Below, one piece after another: positions 33,469-45,253 of a stretch of DNA of 64,000 bases. A program made the translations under genes and the position numbers. Below the pieces are notes generated by a model, which was not told the origin of the DNA, did not search any database, and saw nothing but the letters and a program-made list of their open reading frames with translations. Origin of the DNA: Periplaneta americana (lineage: Eukaryota > Arthropoda > Insecta > Blattodea > Blattidae); contig NC_091120.1 of assembly GCF_040183065.1 (NCBI RefSeq), forward strand, positions 71,016,708 to 71,080,707. The letters run 5' to 3'. The first letter of the stretch is position 1. Every line of letters begins with the position of its first letter.

Positions 33469-34800
33469 TTTTTAAATGGTAGCAAACTTCTATTAAACCT
33501 TAACATTTTGAATTATGCCCACAAAATATTAATCAGATACACTACATATTATTACAACAAAGTTGCATTTATAACAAATAAAATGTATATCAAATTAAAG
33601 TATTAGTATTTCAAATAAAGGTGATAAATCAACATGCTCAAGGAATCTTTGATGACGCCTATTTTTTACAGTTTCGTGTTCTTTTCTGAAGAAGTATTAA
33701 ATGGAATGACAGTAGATTTACGAGCACTTCCCCATCCTAAAATGACGTATTAGAGAATAAATTAAATAAATCTAAATAAATTATACATAAAATATTAACT
33801 GGTAAATGTGACCAAGTGTAACAAGAAATAAATAAAATACTTCATGTGCATTATAAATTTAATTTATAATGCTTGCTCTTTGGAAGAAGGCAAAATTATA
33901 TTCCAGATTTGTATGTTTGTAATATTGAGCGAATAAGCTAAGTTACATCTCCTTTGGGAAAGAAAACGTATGTGAAGTCCACCATTACATGTAAGAAATG
34001 ACGAAAAATGATATAAGGAAGTAAATTTCCAAAATGTTGTAGATTACCGGGAGGCAGTCGTACTCATAATGTTTTCTTTTTTTTTTTTAATTAATGCATT
34101 AAGAGCAATATACCGGTATTTAATTCGTCGAAAATTGTCTTCATCTACAACATCAGCTACTGAAAACTTTTAGTATCGATAAATTCGTCGTCACTGTTTT
34201 TGTTGAAAAAATTATCACATGCTTCAGCAAAATATCTTCTGCAACAATATAAAATATTTCATATTCCGCACATTGGTATGAATTACAACAATTTTTAAAA
34301 CACACATTTTTAAACAATTTGGTTCTTTTATTACTTCACGTGACAAAATAAAGCGAATGATTTTAAAGCGTAAGAAACCCATAGTCATAATGGGATTAAG
34401 AATCAGAATTTATCAACTGTTTCATATCATAAATTCGGTGGAAAGAACAGCAGCAAATGGGACTGTAAGTAGAATTCCGAAAATAATTGTGGTTTCAGGA
34501 TTGTTTAGTTAATTTCGATATAATGATGTCAAAAAGAGATGCGACTGTCCTATTGAAGTTCAAGTGCTCAGAATTGATCTATTTAATTTTCTCTCTTAAT
34601 GTCAGTCACACAAAATAAAAATAATATAATAGTCTATATTTAATTCTGAGCTGAATTGTAAAGGAAAACGCAGAAAATTTCTTTTGACAATTTAGGAAAA
34701 CAAACGGACCACACGTGATACGTGAGACTATTAGATTATTAATTTTGTTTCTCACAGTTCGAAAACTTTGTTATTTTGAATTTTTTCGGTTCACAAATCG
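33251..34800. other. Intronic AT-rich sequence
   Basis: No gene or repeat family recognised beyond the TA-rich run. Confidence 0.35.
33403..33470. repeat. (TA)n-rich microsatellite
   Basis: Imperfect TATATA runs with CATATATA interruptions. Confidence 0.9.
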
Positions 34801-34801
34801 A

Positions 34802-35046
34802 GGGTTCAGAATGACAAGGTTCTATCTAGTTTTCAGTAAATTTTATAGGAGAGCATTTTAAAAGTTTGGTTGTTAATAAAATCAATGCAGATAATAACCT
34901 TTTCAAACCAACTTTATCACGAACAATAATTGAGATATCAGGATATAATTTATATATGGTAGATATCTGTAAAGTAGCAGAATTCAATGCAGTAAAAATA
35001 TCAATTTTGCTAAAAATATCAGATAGAACCTTGTCATTCTGAGCCC
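34802..35046. mobile_element. MITE with about 27-bp terminal inverted repeats
   Basis: The left end GGGTTCAGAATGACAAGGTT and the inverse of the right end GGGCTCAGAATGACAAGGTT match over about 25 of 27 bp. About 245 bp, AT-rich interior, no coding. Target duplication not resolved. Confidence 0.7.
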
Positions 35047-35110
35047 GCGAAATAGCGAGTACGTCTCTATGACAAGAGAAGTAATTAACGAAGCCATGTA
35101 ATAGCCTATA

Positions 35111-35327
35111 CGAGGGAGAGTCAAAAAGTAACCTTAATAATTGTTTTATTAATTTAATAAGTACAATAAGACTACAAACACTCCATTACTTTTCAAGATA
35201 GTATAACAGGAACACTTGCATTGAAAGTAGTGGGGACTATGTTGAAAAGTGATGAAGTATTTGTGGTCTTATTGTACATATTCAATTAATAAAACAATTA
35301 TTAAGATTATTTTTTTACTCTACCTCG
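35111..35327. mobile_element. Mariner-derived palindromic MITE, TA target
   Basis: The ends CGAGGGAGAGTCAAAAAGTA and, inverted, CGAGGTAGAGTAAAAAAATA continue into TAATAATTGTTTTATTAATT on both sides. TA flanks at 35109-35110 and 35328-35329. The CGAGGG...TCAAAAAGT end is characteristic of mariner elements. Confidence 0.75.
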
Positions 35328-36244
35328 TATTTCCTCTTCATATAAAAGGACATTGTGAAATTAATCCTATAGTAGCTCTCAACAATTTTTCACTATGGTT
35401 CACTCACACTGTACCGTACAGCATACATATATTTATGACACCGTAGTATTGCAGAACTCGCGACTACAAATCAAACCAATGGACGTACACGTCTGTAGCT
35501 TCTTTCGATGCTGAGATATTATTTAGGAAGTATGTGCGGTACAGCTAAATTTTTAAGCAAATTCGACGCCCTCACGCCTGTAGCGATAAGAGATGTCATT
35601 GGGCGTAGTTACAAAACTTACATTCGTCCTTACTGCTAAAAACATTAATATTCCGTTGTAGCTCATATTTCTGTTACATTAATCATTTTCGAATTGCCAT
35701 TTTTTTAACTTCGGATTCTGAAATTGTGCCCATATCCGGTGCGGAGAAAAATGTATTCTACGTCAAAAAGTATAATGAATAATATAAACGGAGGAAAGAT
35801 GTAAATTTACAATATGGAAGTATTGTAATTCAAATGTGTATGGGGATTCTTGCGAAGTGACATATTCAATAAATTACATCCATACGAGTATATTTAGAAG
35901 TCGTTGATCATGAATTCACGCGCATATAGTAAGTATGCAGCGGCTTGGATTCCAAAGGGAAAAATCTAGCGGGGTGCGAGTAAATGAGAAGATAGTATAA
36001 ATCTCACGTGAGAAATTCTCTCGTGCTTGCGAATTAGCGGTGAAATCGGCGTGGCGTGAAGAACGCGACGTGAATGTCAGAATTAGTGTAATTAGTTGTA
36101 CTGTGTTCTTGATAATTAAATGCCGCTACTAGAAAGTTCAAGAACAATTGAAGCAGTTGTTTAACCTTTCCCCTGTCACAAAGATTCATCTGCAGATTTG
36201 AAGCACTTTTCACTAAAGACACTTAGAAATCGAAATAGAATGAA

Positions 36245-36493
36245 ATTGAAGGGTTCACAACCATAGTGGGCCAAGCGCCATTTACTAAAACCATAGAAAA
36301 CAAGGGTTAAAATTAAGTTATTACCATAATTCAAAGGAAACATACGAGTATAGCAAGTAATATAAAGTATACACAGTAAAACTAAATGATATGTCAATCT
36401 TCATTAACCTATGGTATTCATTTAACTTTAACCCGTACTTTCTCCGTTTTTAATAAATGGCGCTTGGCCCACTATGGCTCTTAACCCTTCAAT
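36245..36493. mobile_element. Palindromic MITE, about 250 bp
   Basis: The left end contains ATAGTGGGCCAAGCGCCATT and the right end its exact reverse complement; ATTGAAGGGTT marks both borders. The match weakens inward to about 80 bp. Class not assigned. Confidence 0.7.
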
Positions 36494-37996
36494 TACTCGT
36501 AGATGATGATTAAATTTATTCTTGAGCATTTCAGACAGAATTGGTCAATTTTGGTTACTCTTTTCTTAGGTTCCAACCTAAGGACGCGTTCCTTATTAAC
36601 GAGTTCAGAGTTCCCTTCATCATAAGCATTCCACAATTGTATCGAATCGCTGAGAATGCTAGCGTGGGAAGCGACTATGCGTCACCTTGTTGTAATTCAA
36701 GATCCCCCGCCATTCTCATACCCTTCACTACTGATTATTCTTTGGCAGTGTGATTTCTTTTCAGTTTAACACTCCATTATTCTCGAAGAATCTCAATCCT
36801 TAAAACACTCCCATTCTGCCTTTGTATTGTCTATTTCAATGTCTTACAACTTTATATATGATTATCCAATTATCCGTAACGGGTGTCATTACTGGGCCAT
36901 TCCATGCAAAAAAAGTATGTTTTTTAACCATGATGTCTCAAAACTTAAAAATATTGTAGTAGGTTATTTTGTATCTTCTGAATATGAATTTCACTCAATA
37001 TTATATTTATATTCTTCATAGTTTGGCAGCAATCAGAATTTAAAATAAAATATTGGCTTAGCAAAGAATACGGCTTCATTCATTGAAGTTTTCTTACTAT
37101 GTAAAAGAAGAAGGAAAAGTGGTTTCAATGCATTTCCAAAAAGGAGAGCCTAGTTTATAAATGCTCTCAAAATGAAAAAAAAAAAAAAAAAAAAGTATAA
37201 TTTTTAAAATAATTACTCACCGTAAAATTATTTAAAAAATATAGAACACAGAATGCAATTCATATTTTACAGAAGAAAAAACATGTGTTTAATTCGTTAG
37301 GGTATATTGATTCCATTGTAAAAAGTTCAGGATGTTGACTTAAATATCATGTCAGTTTTTAATAAAAATAATTCACCGGAACAGAGGAGCTCAGCAGGTA
37401 GGCTCTCCCGTCGTAAAGAATGTCGTCATTGCTGCGCGATCAAGTCAGGAAGACGGCCACACAGTGTTTGAGATTACTTATCGTGCGAATGCTGCGACCG
37501 CCACGAATAGCAAGCGATTTTCAACCGTCAGAACAAAAAGTAATATTTTATTAATTTAATTATTCACAGGTTTTTTTTAGATAACATCATAAAACTTGGA
37601 AGATGGATTAGGAATAAGATTTTCTTCAATACGAATGAAACTCGAATGAATTTAAATATCAAACTATTTCTTTTTTTCAATGCGGTGTTTTTATGAGCAT
37701 CCCTTAATATTATTCCAATTAATGTTAAGATATTAAAATATCGTTGTTTAGGTTTACAATGGCGTCTCTTTAGTTTCGATGACTTTTCATATAGGGTGTC
37801 AATAATATTTTAAATTATGGATAACATGTAACTGCCACCCATTTTTCAATCATCCCTATGACTAAAATATTAATGATATGGCGGTCATAATTGGTAGTTT
37901 AATTTATTTTATAACAACATTATTATACTCAAACCCCAAAAAGATTGACGACATTACTGGCATATTCTTAAAATTTTGTATAGAATGATCCTACTG

Positions 37997-38056
<60 letters not shown>

Positions 38057-38180
38057 GGAAACTTGATGAATGAGGGACTGGAAATATGAATAGCAGTAGG
38101 AGATTATGCATAAGGACTTGTAAATAACCTGTTGAATGTAATTAGGTGTGTGTGACTTTATCAAATTTACCAGTCATCTT
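36494..38180. other. Intronic AT-rich sequence
   Basis: Contains an A run near 37180 and an (ATT)n microsatellite at 37998-38055. No gene recognised. Confidence 0.4.
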
Positions 38181-38184
38181 TGGT

Positions 38185-38310
38185 GGTGATGTGAGATTGC
38201 TTGGTTCAAACCCAGTTTAGGAGTATGGATTCTTAAGGTACCGGTAATAAAAATCCTCAGCATGCCTTCATTCAGAAGGAAGTAAAGCTAGGAGAGCCAT
38301 GATATAGATA
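38185..38310 (+). mobile_element. Possible tRNA-derived SINE fragment
   Basis: A head-like stretch with a B-box-like GGTTCAAACCC and downstream ATCCTCAGCATGCCTTCATT. The A box is weak. Confidence 0.35.
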
Positions 38311-38518
38311 TAAGCTAAATAAAGAATTCTGTTACTGAAAAAGGGCTGAAATTAAACTTGTCTACGGTTTCTCGCTCACATAAAAATTTGAAGTTAACAT
38401 AATGGGTTCACATAATGGTCTAAATAGACTTAGAATATAACGTTAAATATTGTAATACTGAAACATTCATGTGATCTCTTAACTATAACAGCAAAATCCC
38501 TTTTTTCTTCAGTCTTAA

Positions 38519-38867
38519 GGGGACACGTTACTGAGTTTTCGTCAATTTTGGTCAATGTTAAAAGTTAATTTTTCTTTTACTGATCAACTGTATTGACTAG
38601 GAACAAACCCATGCACCATTTCATTGTAGGTAGTCTTAGCATCATTTTAAAAGTTTAAGAAACAAATTATCTTTATACGAGACCCAGATATTTGTTTACT
38701 AAAATTATAAACACTTTCTTTTATTTTATTTTTTTCCGAGTACATTTTTCAACATAAAATTTTGAAAATAATTGTGCACATGTAACTCATCAACATCTAT
38801 CGATTTTAAAATTTCAAAAACTTACAATCAAATTTGTGGAGATTAGAAATCTCAGTAGCGTGTCTCC
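38519..38867. mobile_element. MITE at a TTAA target (piggyBac/Kolobok-type)
   Basis: The left end GGGGACACGTTACTGAG and the inverse of the right end GGAGACACGCTACTGAG match at 15 of 17. TTAA lies directly outside both (38515-38518, 38868-38871). 349 bp, no coding. Confidence 0.75.
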
Positions 38868-39524
38868 TTAAGTTTCACTGACCACGAAAGATATGGCGAT
38901 ATCACCAAGTGACAAAGGGATTAAATGTTACATTTTTTTCCATTTATAACCACATTCTCTAAATAAATTCTTTTCGGCGATCTGCTTGTGAGGTGTGTGG
39001 TTATAATATTTAAATAGTGGATTATACAGATGTGAAGAATGTATTCATTTTTTACTTATTTCTCATCACTAACAAGGAGCTAATTTTCTGTTCTTGTTTT
39101 TAAATTTTGAAATAACTATACAGAAATTACATAAAATTAATTTCATACTTTCCTGAGTTATAATCTCTAATCATATTTCTCTCACAGTTTACCGAAAACA
39201 TAAACTTAGACGTGTTCATATTTAAATCGACTCTTTTTTTCTCTAATAATTTAATAGGCTTTTAAGTTCTCGACACGGATATTAGAATTGTCTAGAATAT
39301 TATATTATTCAGTAAACTGTCCGAAAAGAGGTTTGTATCTTTTAAGTAACACAAATAAAATATCACTCTTGAGTAAACTAAGCCAAGAGGTAATGGGGTA
39401 GGGTGGCCAGTTCCTTTCCTCCTATTAAAATATCATGACATGCGAATTGGTAATTTTGAGCTGCCATTGTAACTGGAGGATTTATTTCAACAATTGTTTA
39501 TTTAACACTCCGTTAATTTTTATA

Positions 39525-39720
39525 ACTCTAATGCGCCGGCTTTCCACTTTGTTAACACGAGTTCAAATCCCGAAGGGTCCCTGTGAAATTTGTAGTTGAC
39601 GAAGACGGTGTTAAGTGGAAGGTTTTCACGTAGGTACTCCCGTTTCCTCTACCGAAATTCCACCCTTGCTCAATAATCATAATCATCATCAAACCAGTGC
39701 ATTTTACATCACCTCTCATG
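39525..39720 (+). mobile_element. Possible tRNA-derived SINE
   Basis: A B-box-like GAGTTCAAATCCCG, then a body with GTTTTCACGTAGGTACTCCC and CGTTTCCTCTACC and a tail of ATAATCATAATCATCATCA. The A box has decayed. Confidence 0.4.
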
Positions 39721-40660
39721 GTAACAAAAAGTAATTCTCTGCGGAAAAGTGTCTAGAAGTTCGTTGTGTTCCTCCTGAAAAGTATTGTAGGATCAATGAA
39801 GTAAAGTAAAAGTATCTGTCATTGAAAAAATTTTGTATATTGTGCTAATTTATGTATATGTAACTACATACATTCTAAACATCTGAACTGCAATATAATT
39901 AATAGGCCTAACATTTTATTTACTTTCTATCTCCGGAAAATGTGCTGTCGCACTGGACTTACAATGAGGCGGCCCTCAAATCCTGATCGATCGACCCTGA
40001 ATTTTATAACTTGTGGCGGGCAAGTCCGTTGCCTTAGCAACTCGGGTGCTCCGGTTCCCCTGTGATATTATCGATCATCGATCATTACAAGTGTAATGTA
40101 GCACTACCCTCTGCCTCTGTGCAACGACATTTGCAGTGAGGAGGCAAGGAGATGGGAGGAAAGCTATAAAGCTTTTCAATACGTCGATGCCCACGTTGTA
40201 AGCTAAGTCACTTTAAACTTAACTGTTACTCACCGGAAGAGATATAATGCGGGATCTGTACTACTTGTACTGCACTCTGGATACTCTCAAACGAACTAAG
40301 TGGTCTACGTTTCTCAACACTAGCGGCATCAATGAGCAACCAAATTAAGTGCCCTGCTATTTTAAAAATAACTCCAGAAAATGTGTCCATAATATTAAAC
40401 AATTCCATTCACTGAAATTCACAGAAAAACTTTACAATTTTGATTATAACTTGCAAAGAAATGTGGTTGAATATATCGACCACTGAAAAAAAAGATGTGT
40501 ACAAAGCAATAGATTCAATTATACTCTTTTAATCCAGATTATTGCTTCCTATTTATAGTTTTGTCTATTTTATTATTTTTTTAATAGAGAAGTGTAGATT
40601 ACTAACTTTTCTGAAATCGGCTTTTGTTGAATTCGGTTGCTATGTGTTTTGAATGGGTTA
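39721..40660. other. Intronic sequence, no gene seen
   Basis: Short GC-richer patch near 39940-40160 with a small CGATCATCGATCAT palindrome. Not assigned. Confidence 0.35.
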
Positions 40661-40664
40661 TTTA

Positions 40665-40910
40665 ACGACGCTGTATCAACTACTAGGTTATTTAGCGTCG
40701 ATGAGATACGTAGATGATAGTGAGATGGTATTTGGCTAGATGAGGCCGAGGATTCGCCATAGATTACCTGGCGTTCACATTACGGTTGGGGAAAACCTCA
40801 GAAAAAACCCAACCAGGTAATCAGCCCAAGCGGGGATCGAACCCGCGCCCGAGCGCAACTTCAGATCGGCAGGCAAGCGCCTTAACCGACTGAGCCACGC
40901 CGGTGGCTGC
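40665..40910 (-). mobile_element. tRNA-derived SINE, minus strand, near full length
   Basis: Read in reverse: GGCGTGGCTCAGTCGGTTAA (A box), GGTTCGATCCCCG (B box), then TTGGGTTTTTTCTGAGG, ATGGCGAATCCTCGGCCTCA and the end TAGTTGATACAGCGTCGTTA. This is the best copy here of the family also at 3525-4790 and 43960-44185. It lies about 340 bp before exon 2 of the structural gene. Confidence 0.8.
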
Positions 40911-41248
40911 TATGTGTTGATCACTAATGTTTTATAAGTCAGTGTCTTTTATGGGACATATATTTAACACAACGATCTTGACTTTACTTCCTTTCCAAAG
41001 TAATCCGTGCTAAGTAATTGAATCAGCGAATTCAGATTCAATGACAAGCATGATAATCATTGGCCCACCAAGTTTAACATTTGAAGGAATAAGTTTTTAA
41101 TGGTGTTGGTTTGTCAATGAGCGTGCAGAAGTATGAAGGACACAGAGGCTAAAAGAATGTCTAAAAGAAATAATTTAAATTCTTCCTGTAGGCACAGATC
41201 AATGTGCAGTAGATGTGAAACATTTTGCAGCTATTTTTCTTCCTGCAG

Positions 41249-42892
41249 ATTTGCATCATAGCCATGGCGGTGGCCGCTGACGACGTCAAGAACAACACGG
41301 ACGCCGGAAAACAGCCACATAAGCGTGGAAATATTGGAGTTGGCTATGGTGGAGGTTCGCAAGGAGGTCACGGAGGCGGACACGGCGGAGCCACATTGAA
41401 CTCAGGGAGTATCGGGCACGGAGGAGCCGGGGGTTACGGATATGCAGGCGCCATCAGCAACGGAGGGGGAAATATCGGACACGGAGGAGTTAGTTTAGGC
41501 TCCGGCGGCTACGGACACGGAGGCATACTGCTCATCAGCACGGGTGGCGGATACGGAGGCGGCAGCGGCATCTTCACCATGGAGAGCGGAGGTCAAGGAG
41601 GCCTAGCTCTCGCGTCTGGAGGTTACGGCCTTGGTGGCGGAAGCTATGGCTTCGGGGGTTCAGGAGGTGGATTCAATCTCGGAGTTGGCTCTGGATTTGG
41701 AGGAGGCGCCGGTCTCGGAGGGGGCGCTGGAGGCGGTCAGGTGACAGTCAACACCATAACTCAGACAGTACCTGTTCCTGTGCCACAGCCAATACCAATC
41801 ACTATTACTAGACCCGTCCCTGTGCCCGTCGGCGTCCCTTACACTGTAAACATCCCCCGTCCAGTGCCTGTAAGTGTCCCACAACCCGTCCCTGTTTCCG
41901 TCTTCAGACCCGTTCCAATCACCGTGACTCGACCTGTACCAGTTCCTGTGGCTCAACCCGTCCCCGTGGGTGTGCCTCAACCCGTCCCTGTATCCGTGCC
42001 ACAGCCTGTCGCAGTCCCGGTGCCACAACCCGTCGCTGTTGCTGTACCACAGCACATTACAGTGGCTGTACCTCAGCCTGTTGCTGTGTCTGGAGGTAAT
42101 GCTGGAGGAGCCGGAGTTGGAGGCGGATTTTCCGGAGGAGCCGGAATTGGAGGCGGATTCTCCGGTGGAGCTGGTTTCGGCGGTGGATATTCTAATGGAG
42201 CAGGAATTAGTGGCGGACATTCTGGAGCTGGATTCGGTGGTGGACATTCCGGTGGAGTCGGAATCGGCGGAGGACACTCCAGTGGAGCCGGAATCGGTGG
42301 CGGACATTCCATTGGTGCCGGAGTCGGCGGAGGACATTCCGGTGGAGCCGGATTCGGTGGCGGACATTCCATTGGTGCCGGAGTCGGCGGAGGACATTCC
42401 GGTGGAGCCGGATTCGGCGGTGGACATTCCGGTGGAGCCGGATTCGGCGGAGGACATTCCGGTGGAGCCGGATTCGGCGGAGGACATTCTGGCGGAGCCG
42501 GGTTCGGTGGAGGACATTCCGGTGGATCTGGGTTCGGCGGTGGACACTCCATTGGTGCCGGGATCGGCGGTGGACATTCCAGTAGTGCTGGGATCGGCGG
42601 TGGACATTCCGGTGGATCTGGAATCGGCGGTGGACATTCCAGTTTCGGTTCTGGAGACGGTCATTCGTACAGTATCGCATCTGGCTCCGTAAGCCACGGT
42701 TCCACAGTCAGTGCTGGTTCTGGACATGGTGGTTCAGGAATAGGCTACATCGCGAGTTCCGGGCAAGGACACTCTTCTGGGTTTGGCTCAGGATCAAGTA
42801 GTTCCGGCCTGGGCCACGGGTCCGGCTATGGCGCCGCCACTTCTGCATCGAGTCTCGTGGCTGGTGCCTCTTCCGGAGGATACAAGCACTGA
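41249..42892 (+). CDS. Gly/Val-Pro-rich secreted structural protein, exon 2 and stop
   Basis: Probably an extracellular matrix or cuticle-type protein; the exact function is unknown. The exon starts after a good acceptor (TTTTTCTTCCTGCAG, ending 41248). Upstream there is only TTG, not ATG, so exon 1 is needed. The full protein would be 552 residues: signal peptide (about 1-15), a short acidic/basic lead with a dibasic KR (DAGKQPHKRG), a Gly/His/Tyr-rich block to about 175, a Val-Pro core at about 178-287 built on PVPVPQP/PVPVSVP units, and a Gly block at about 288-476 of 10-residue units like GGAGFGGGHS. The tail is GYGAATSASS...SGGYKH. No Cys is seen after the signal peptide and no Trp. At the DNA level the Gly block is a 30-bp tandem repeat. 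AATAAA follows at 42933. Frames on the other strand here are by-products. Confidence 0.8.
   Translation: MCIIAMAVAADDVKNNTDAGKQPHKRGNIGVGYGGGSQGGHGGGHGGATLNSGSIGHGGAGGYGYAGAISNGGGNIGHGGVSLGSGGYGHGGILLISTGGGYGGGSGIFTMESGGQGGLALASGGYGLGGGSYGFGGSGGGFNLGVGSGFGGGAGLGGGAGGGQVTVNTITQTVPVPVPQPIPITITRPVPVPVGVPYTVNIPRPVPVSVPQPVPVSVFRPVPITVTRPVPVPVAQPVPVGVPQPVPVSVPQPVAVPVPQPVAVAVPQHITVAVPQPVAVSGGNAGGAGVGGGFSGGAGIGGGFSGGAGFGGGYSNGAGISGGHSGAGFGGGHSGGVGIGGGHSSGAGIGGGHSIGAGVGGGHSGGAGFGGGHSIGAGVGGGHSGGAGFGGGHSGGAGFGGGHSGGAGFGGGHSGGAGFGGGHSGGSGFGGGHSIGAGIGGGHSSSAGIGGGHSGGSGIGGGHSSFGSGDGHSYSIASGSVSHGSTVSAGSGHGGSGIGYIASSGQGHSSGFGSGSSSSGLGHGSGYGAATSASSLVAGASSGGYKH
42100..42660 (+). repeat. 30-bp coding tandem repeat in the structural gene
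   Basis: The unit is close to GGTGGAGCCGGATTCGGC plus GGAGGACATTCC, with about 18-20 copies. Units in the middle (42330-42530) are nearly identical at synonymous sites too, while the outer ones differ, a sign of recent unequal exchange. Confidence 0.85.
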
Positions 42893-42932
42893 GAAGTGGA
42901 TTGATTGTTGTGAAAATTCCCATGTTAGTGTT

Positions 42933-42938
42933 AATAAA
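42933..42938 (+). terminator. Polyadenylation signal of the structural gene
   Basis: AATAAA 41 bp after the stop codon; TG/T-rich sequence (TTCCATTGTGTAGTTTGTTA) follows at about 42949. Confidence 0.75.
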
Positions 42939-42959
42939 GCAAATTGAGTTCCATTGTGT

Positions 42960-43955
42960 AGTTTGTTACATTACTTCATCCCACAAGAAATGGACCAGTT
43001 AGAAAAAATAAAGGCATCTTTGCTGGTGTAGTGGCTACCAAGTTTGTGATTTGGTCAGACAATCTCGGAAGAAAATCCGTCTGAAAATTCTTTGCACTGA
43101 TTCCTATAGAATGAGTAAACCCGAGATTCTATATCGTAGAATCCTGCTTCCGACTGCGAGCTTCAGTCAAATTTTTTGGTAAAATTTGTTGCTTAGCGAA
43201 CTAATGTCGTTGCGAAATTTGTGGAACTGAAGTGCTTGACTCAGCAAAATAAAAATAATAGGTACTTTCACAAACTTTTTAAAAATGTTTCTATATTATT
43301 GTTGTTGACACTAAAAATTCTGCATAACCAAAGGAGGCCTTATAAACTGTGACAGTTTAAATACAAAATTAAAGTGCAGAATGTGTAGTAGAATATACGA
43401 GTATTATTCTAAATTGTTTAGTGAAAAGAGACGGATGGCGACAATTACTAAGGGAGGCCCAGGCCCACCAAGGGCTGTAGCGCCAATGATGATGATGATG
43501 TTTAGTGAAAATAGTTGAGGTAGTCTTCAAAATAAAATAAAATGATTCAGACCAGACGTTCAACAAGAGCTGACAGACATCCACATTAAACATAAATACA
43601 AGTAATGCAATGAGGGAAACCACAGGTTTTGTTAATTGTATTAAATAAACCGACAAAAGAGTTCACACAAAATACTGGCGAGTATTAACAGCATTAATGT
43701 TCTTCACACTTTGTCGGCTCATCTCTAGCCTATTAGCTAAAATGCAAAGGTCCATGTATACGGCGAAAATCTAAATTGAATGCCCTATATGAAGAACTTC
43801 TTCTAAGTTCCGTTACGAATTTAAAAAAAAAAAAAACCGAACCTTTAGTCTATAAATGCTACAGACTGACAATCCCTTCTAAAGGAAATTATTCTAGCCT
43901 GTTATTGTGAGAATATTTGTTTGTTTGTTTGTTTTCTTTGGTTATTTAAAGATTG
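42960..43955. other. Downstream spacer with a short SINE-like tail
   Basis: Mostly unassigned. At 43435-43500, GGCCCACCAAGGGCTGTAGC followed by (GATGAT)n is a phrase I know as an insect repeat tail, here without a head. Confidence 0.4.
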
Positions 43956-43959
43956 TGAG

Positions 43960-44185
43960 TCAACTACTGGATTATTTATCGTCAGAGAATTGGTCTTAGA
44001 GAGATAGTATTTGGCGAGATGAGGCCGAGGGTTCGCCATGTAGATAACCTGACATTCGCCTTACGGTTGGAGAAACCTCGATAAAACCCAACTAGGTAAA
44101 ACCCAAGCGGAAATCGAACCCACGTCCAAGCGCTACTCCGGACCAGAAGGAAAACGCTACCGTATGAGCTAAGACAATGGCTAAG
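43960..44185 (-). mobile_element. tRNA-derived SINE, minus strand, diverged copy
   Basis: Same family as 40665-40910 but older: ATGAGGCCGAGGGTTCGCCAT and, at the head, GGAAATCGAACCCACG are kept, with a decayed A box (reads AGCCATTGTCTTAGCTCATA). Confidence 0.7.
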
Positions 44186-45025
44186 AATATTATTGTTACG
44201 CCTGGGTGAACATATTCAAGGTTCTAAAAGGAGAGAAGTTTCTTCGAAGGCTAAAACGTAAATTACTAATATACTTTTAACACAATTAAATCTTAAGTAT
44301 TCTACCAATTTTCTTATAAAGAAAAGTATTATGAGCATAACAGTGTAGTATAGCTGTATTATCTGAACTCGTGAATATATATATATATTTATATATATGA
44401 AATTAAGCCATACAATTTACATGCCACATTCAAAGTCAAATCCAACAAATTCGGCCAAAAGTTTACGTCGACACTTCCGACTTGTTTCAAATTTTTTAAA
44501 ACAGGCTCTATGTGACAAACAATTAGAACCGCACATTTCTGTTTACTTCTAAAATATATTTTGTTACACATCAGCTGTCAATATTTTCGAAACAAATCAA
44601 GCATTTATATCCTTTCAAAAGGCATAGACCTTATAACGTGTTTTGTCTATTCAAATTTCACTACCATGGTCTTAGTGGAAAGGTTAAGATTATATGGTAT
44701 TCACTTCGATAAATTAAAGATTTCTTTCAGTCTATAATGGCTGTGTAGTTTTTAGGTAAAATATTTAAATACTGTTTTAGATAAATAGTCTATAGGCTAT
44801 CTAAAGTTACAAAAATAGAAAACTATCAATTCATAACACTTAAATGTTCCAAAACTACTGTTTCGTAATGGTTGGGTAAATGATTAGCCTATACCTATGT
44901 CAGTAGTGCGTGTCTAATACAGGTGTAAAACGCCCTAGGAAAATGTCTGACCGACAAACGTTCCCCCTTTTCTACATACAGTGACAGTTGCGTATTAACT
45001 GTTAAACTGGATAGTGTAAGAGGTA

Positions 45026-45028
<3 letters not shown>

Positions 45029-45067
<39 letters not shown>

Positions 45068-45119
45068 CAATACTAATAATTAAAATCATTGTAGACCTAA
45101 TAACAGTAAAAAGAATGAC

Positions 45120-45166
<47 letters not shown>

Positions 45167-45253
45167 TAATAATGACAATAATAAATAATAATAGTAATAA
45201 TAATAATAATGACAATAATAATAAATAATAATAGTAATAATAATAATAATAAT
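45029..45253. repeat. (AAT)n microsatellite cluster
   Basis: Several AAT runs with GAC/GAT/AGT interruptions. The long Tyr/Ile/Asn frames here are artefacts. Confidence 0.95.

Noticed and set aside
37171-37195. Poly-A run as the tail of a retroposed gene
   Set aside because: No transcript-like sequence precedes it and no flanking duplication was found.
41225-41248. Start of the structural protein at 41225
   Set aside because: The codon is TTG and lies in the polypyrimidine tract of a splice acceptor; exon 1 at 29586 gives a proper ATG and signal peptide.
41660-42727. Large minus-strand and out-of-phase frames over the structural gene
   Set aside because: They are shadows of the Gly/Val-Pro repeats; the sense frame has a signal peptide, splice acceptor and polyadenylation signal.
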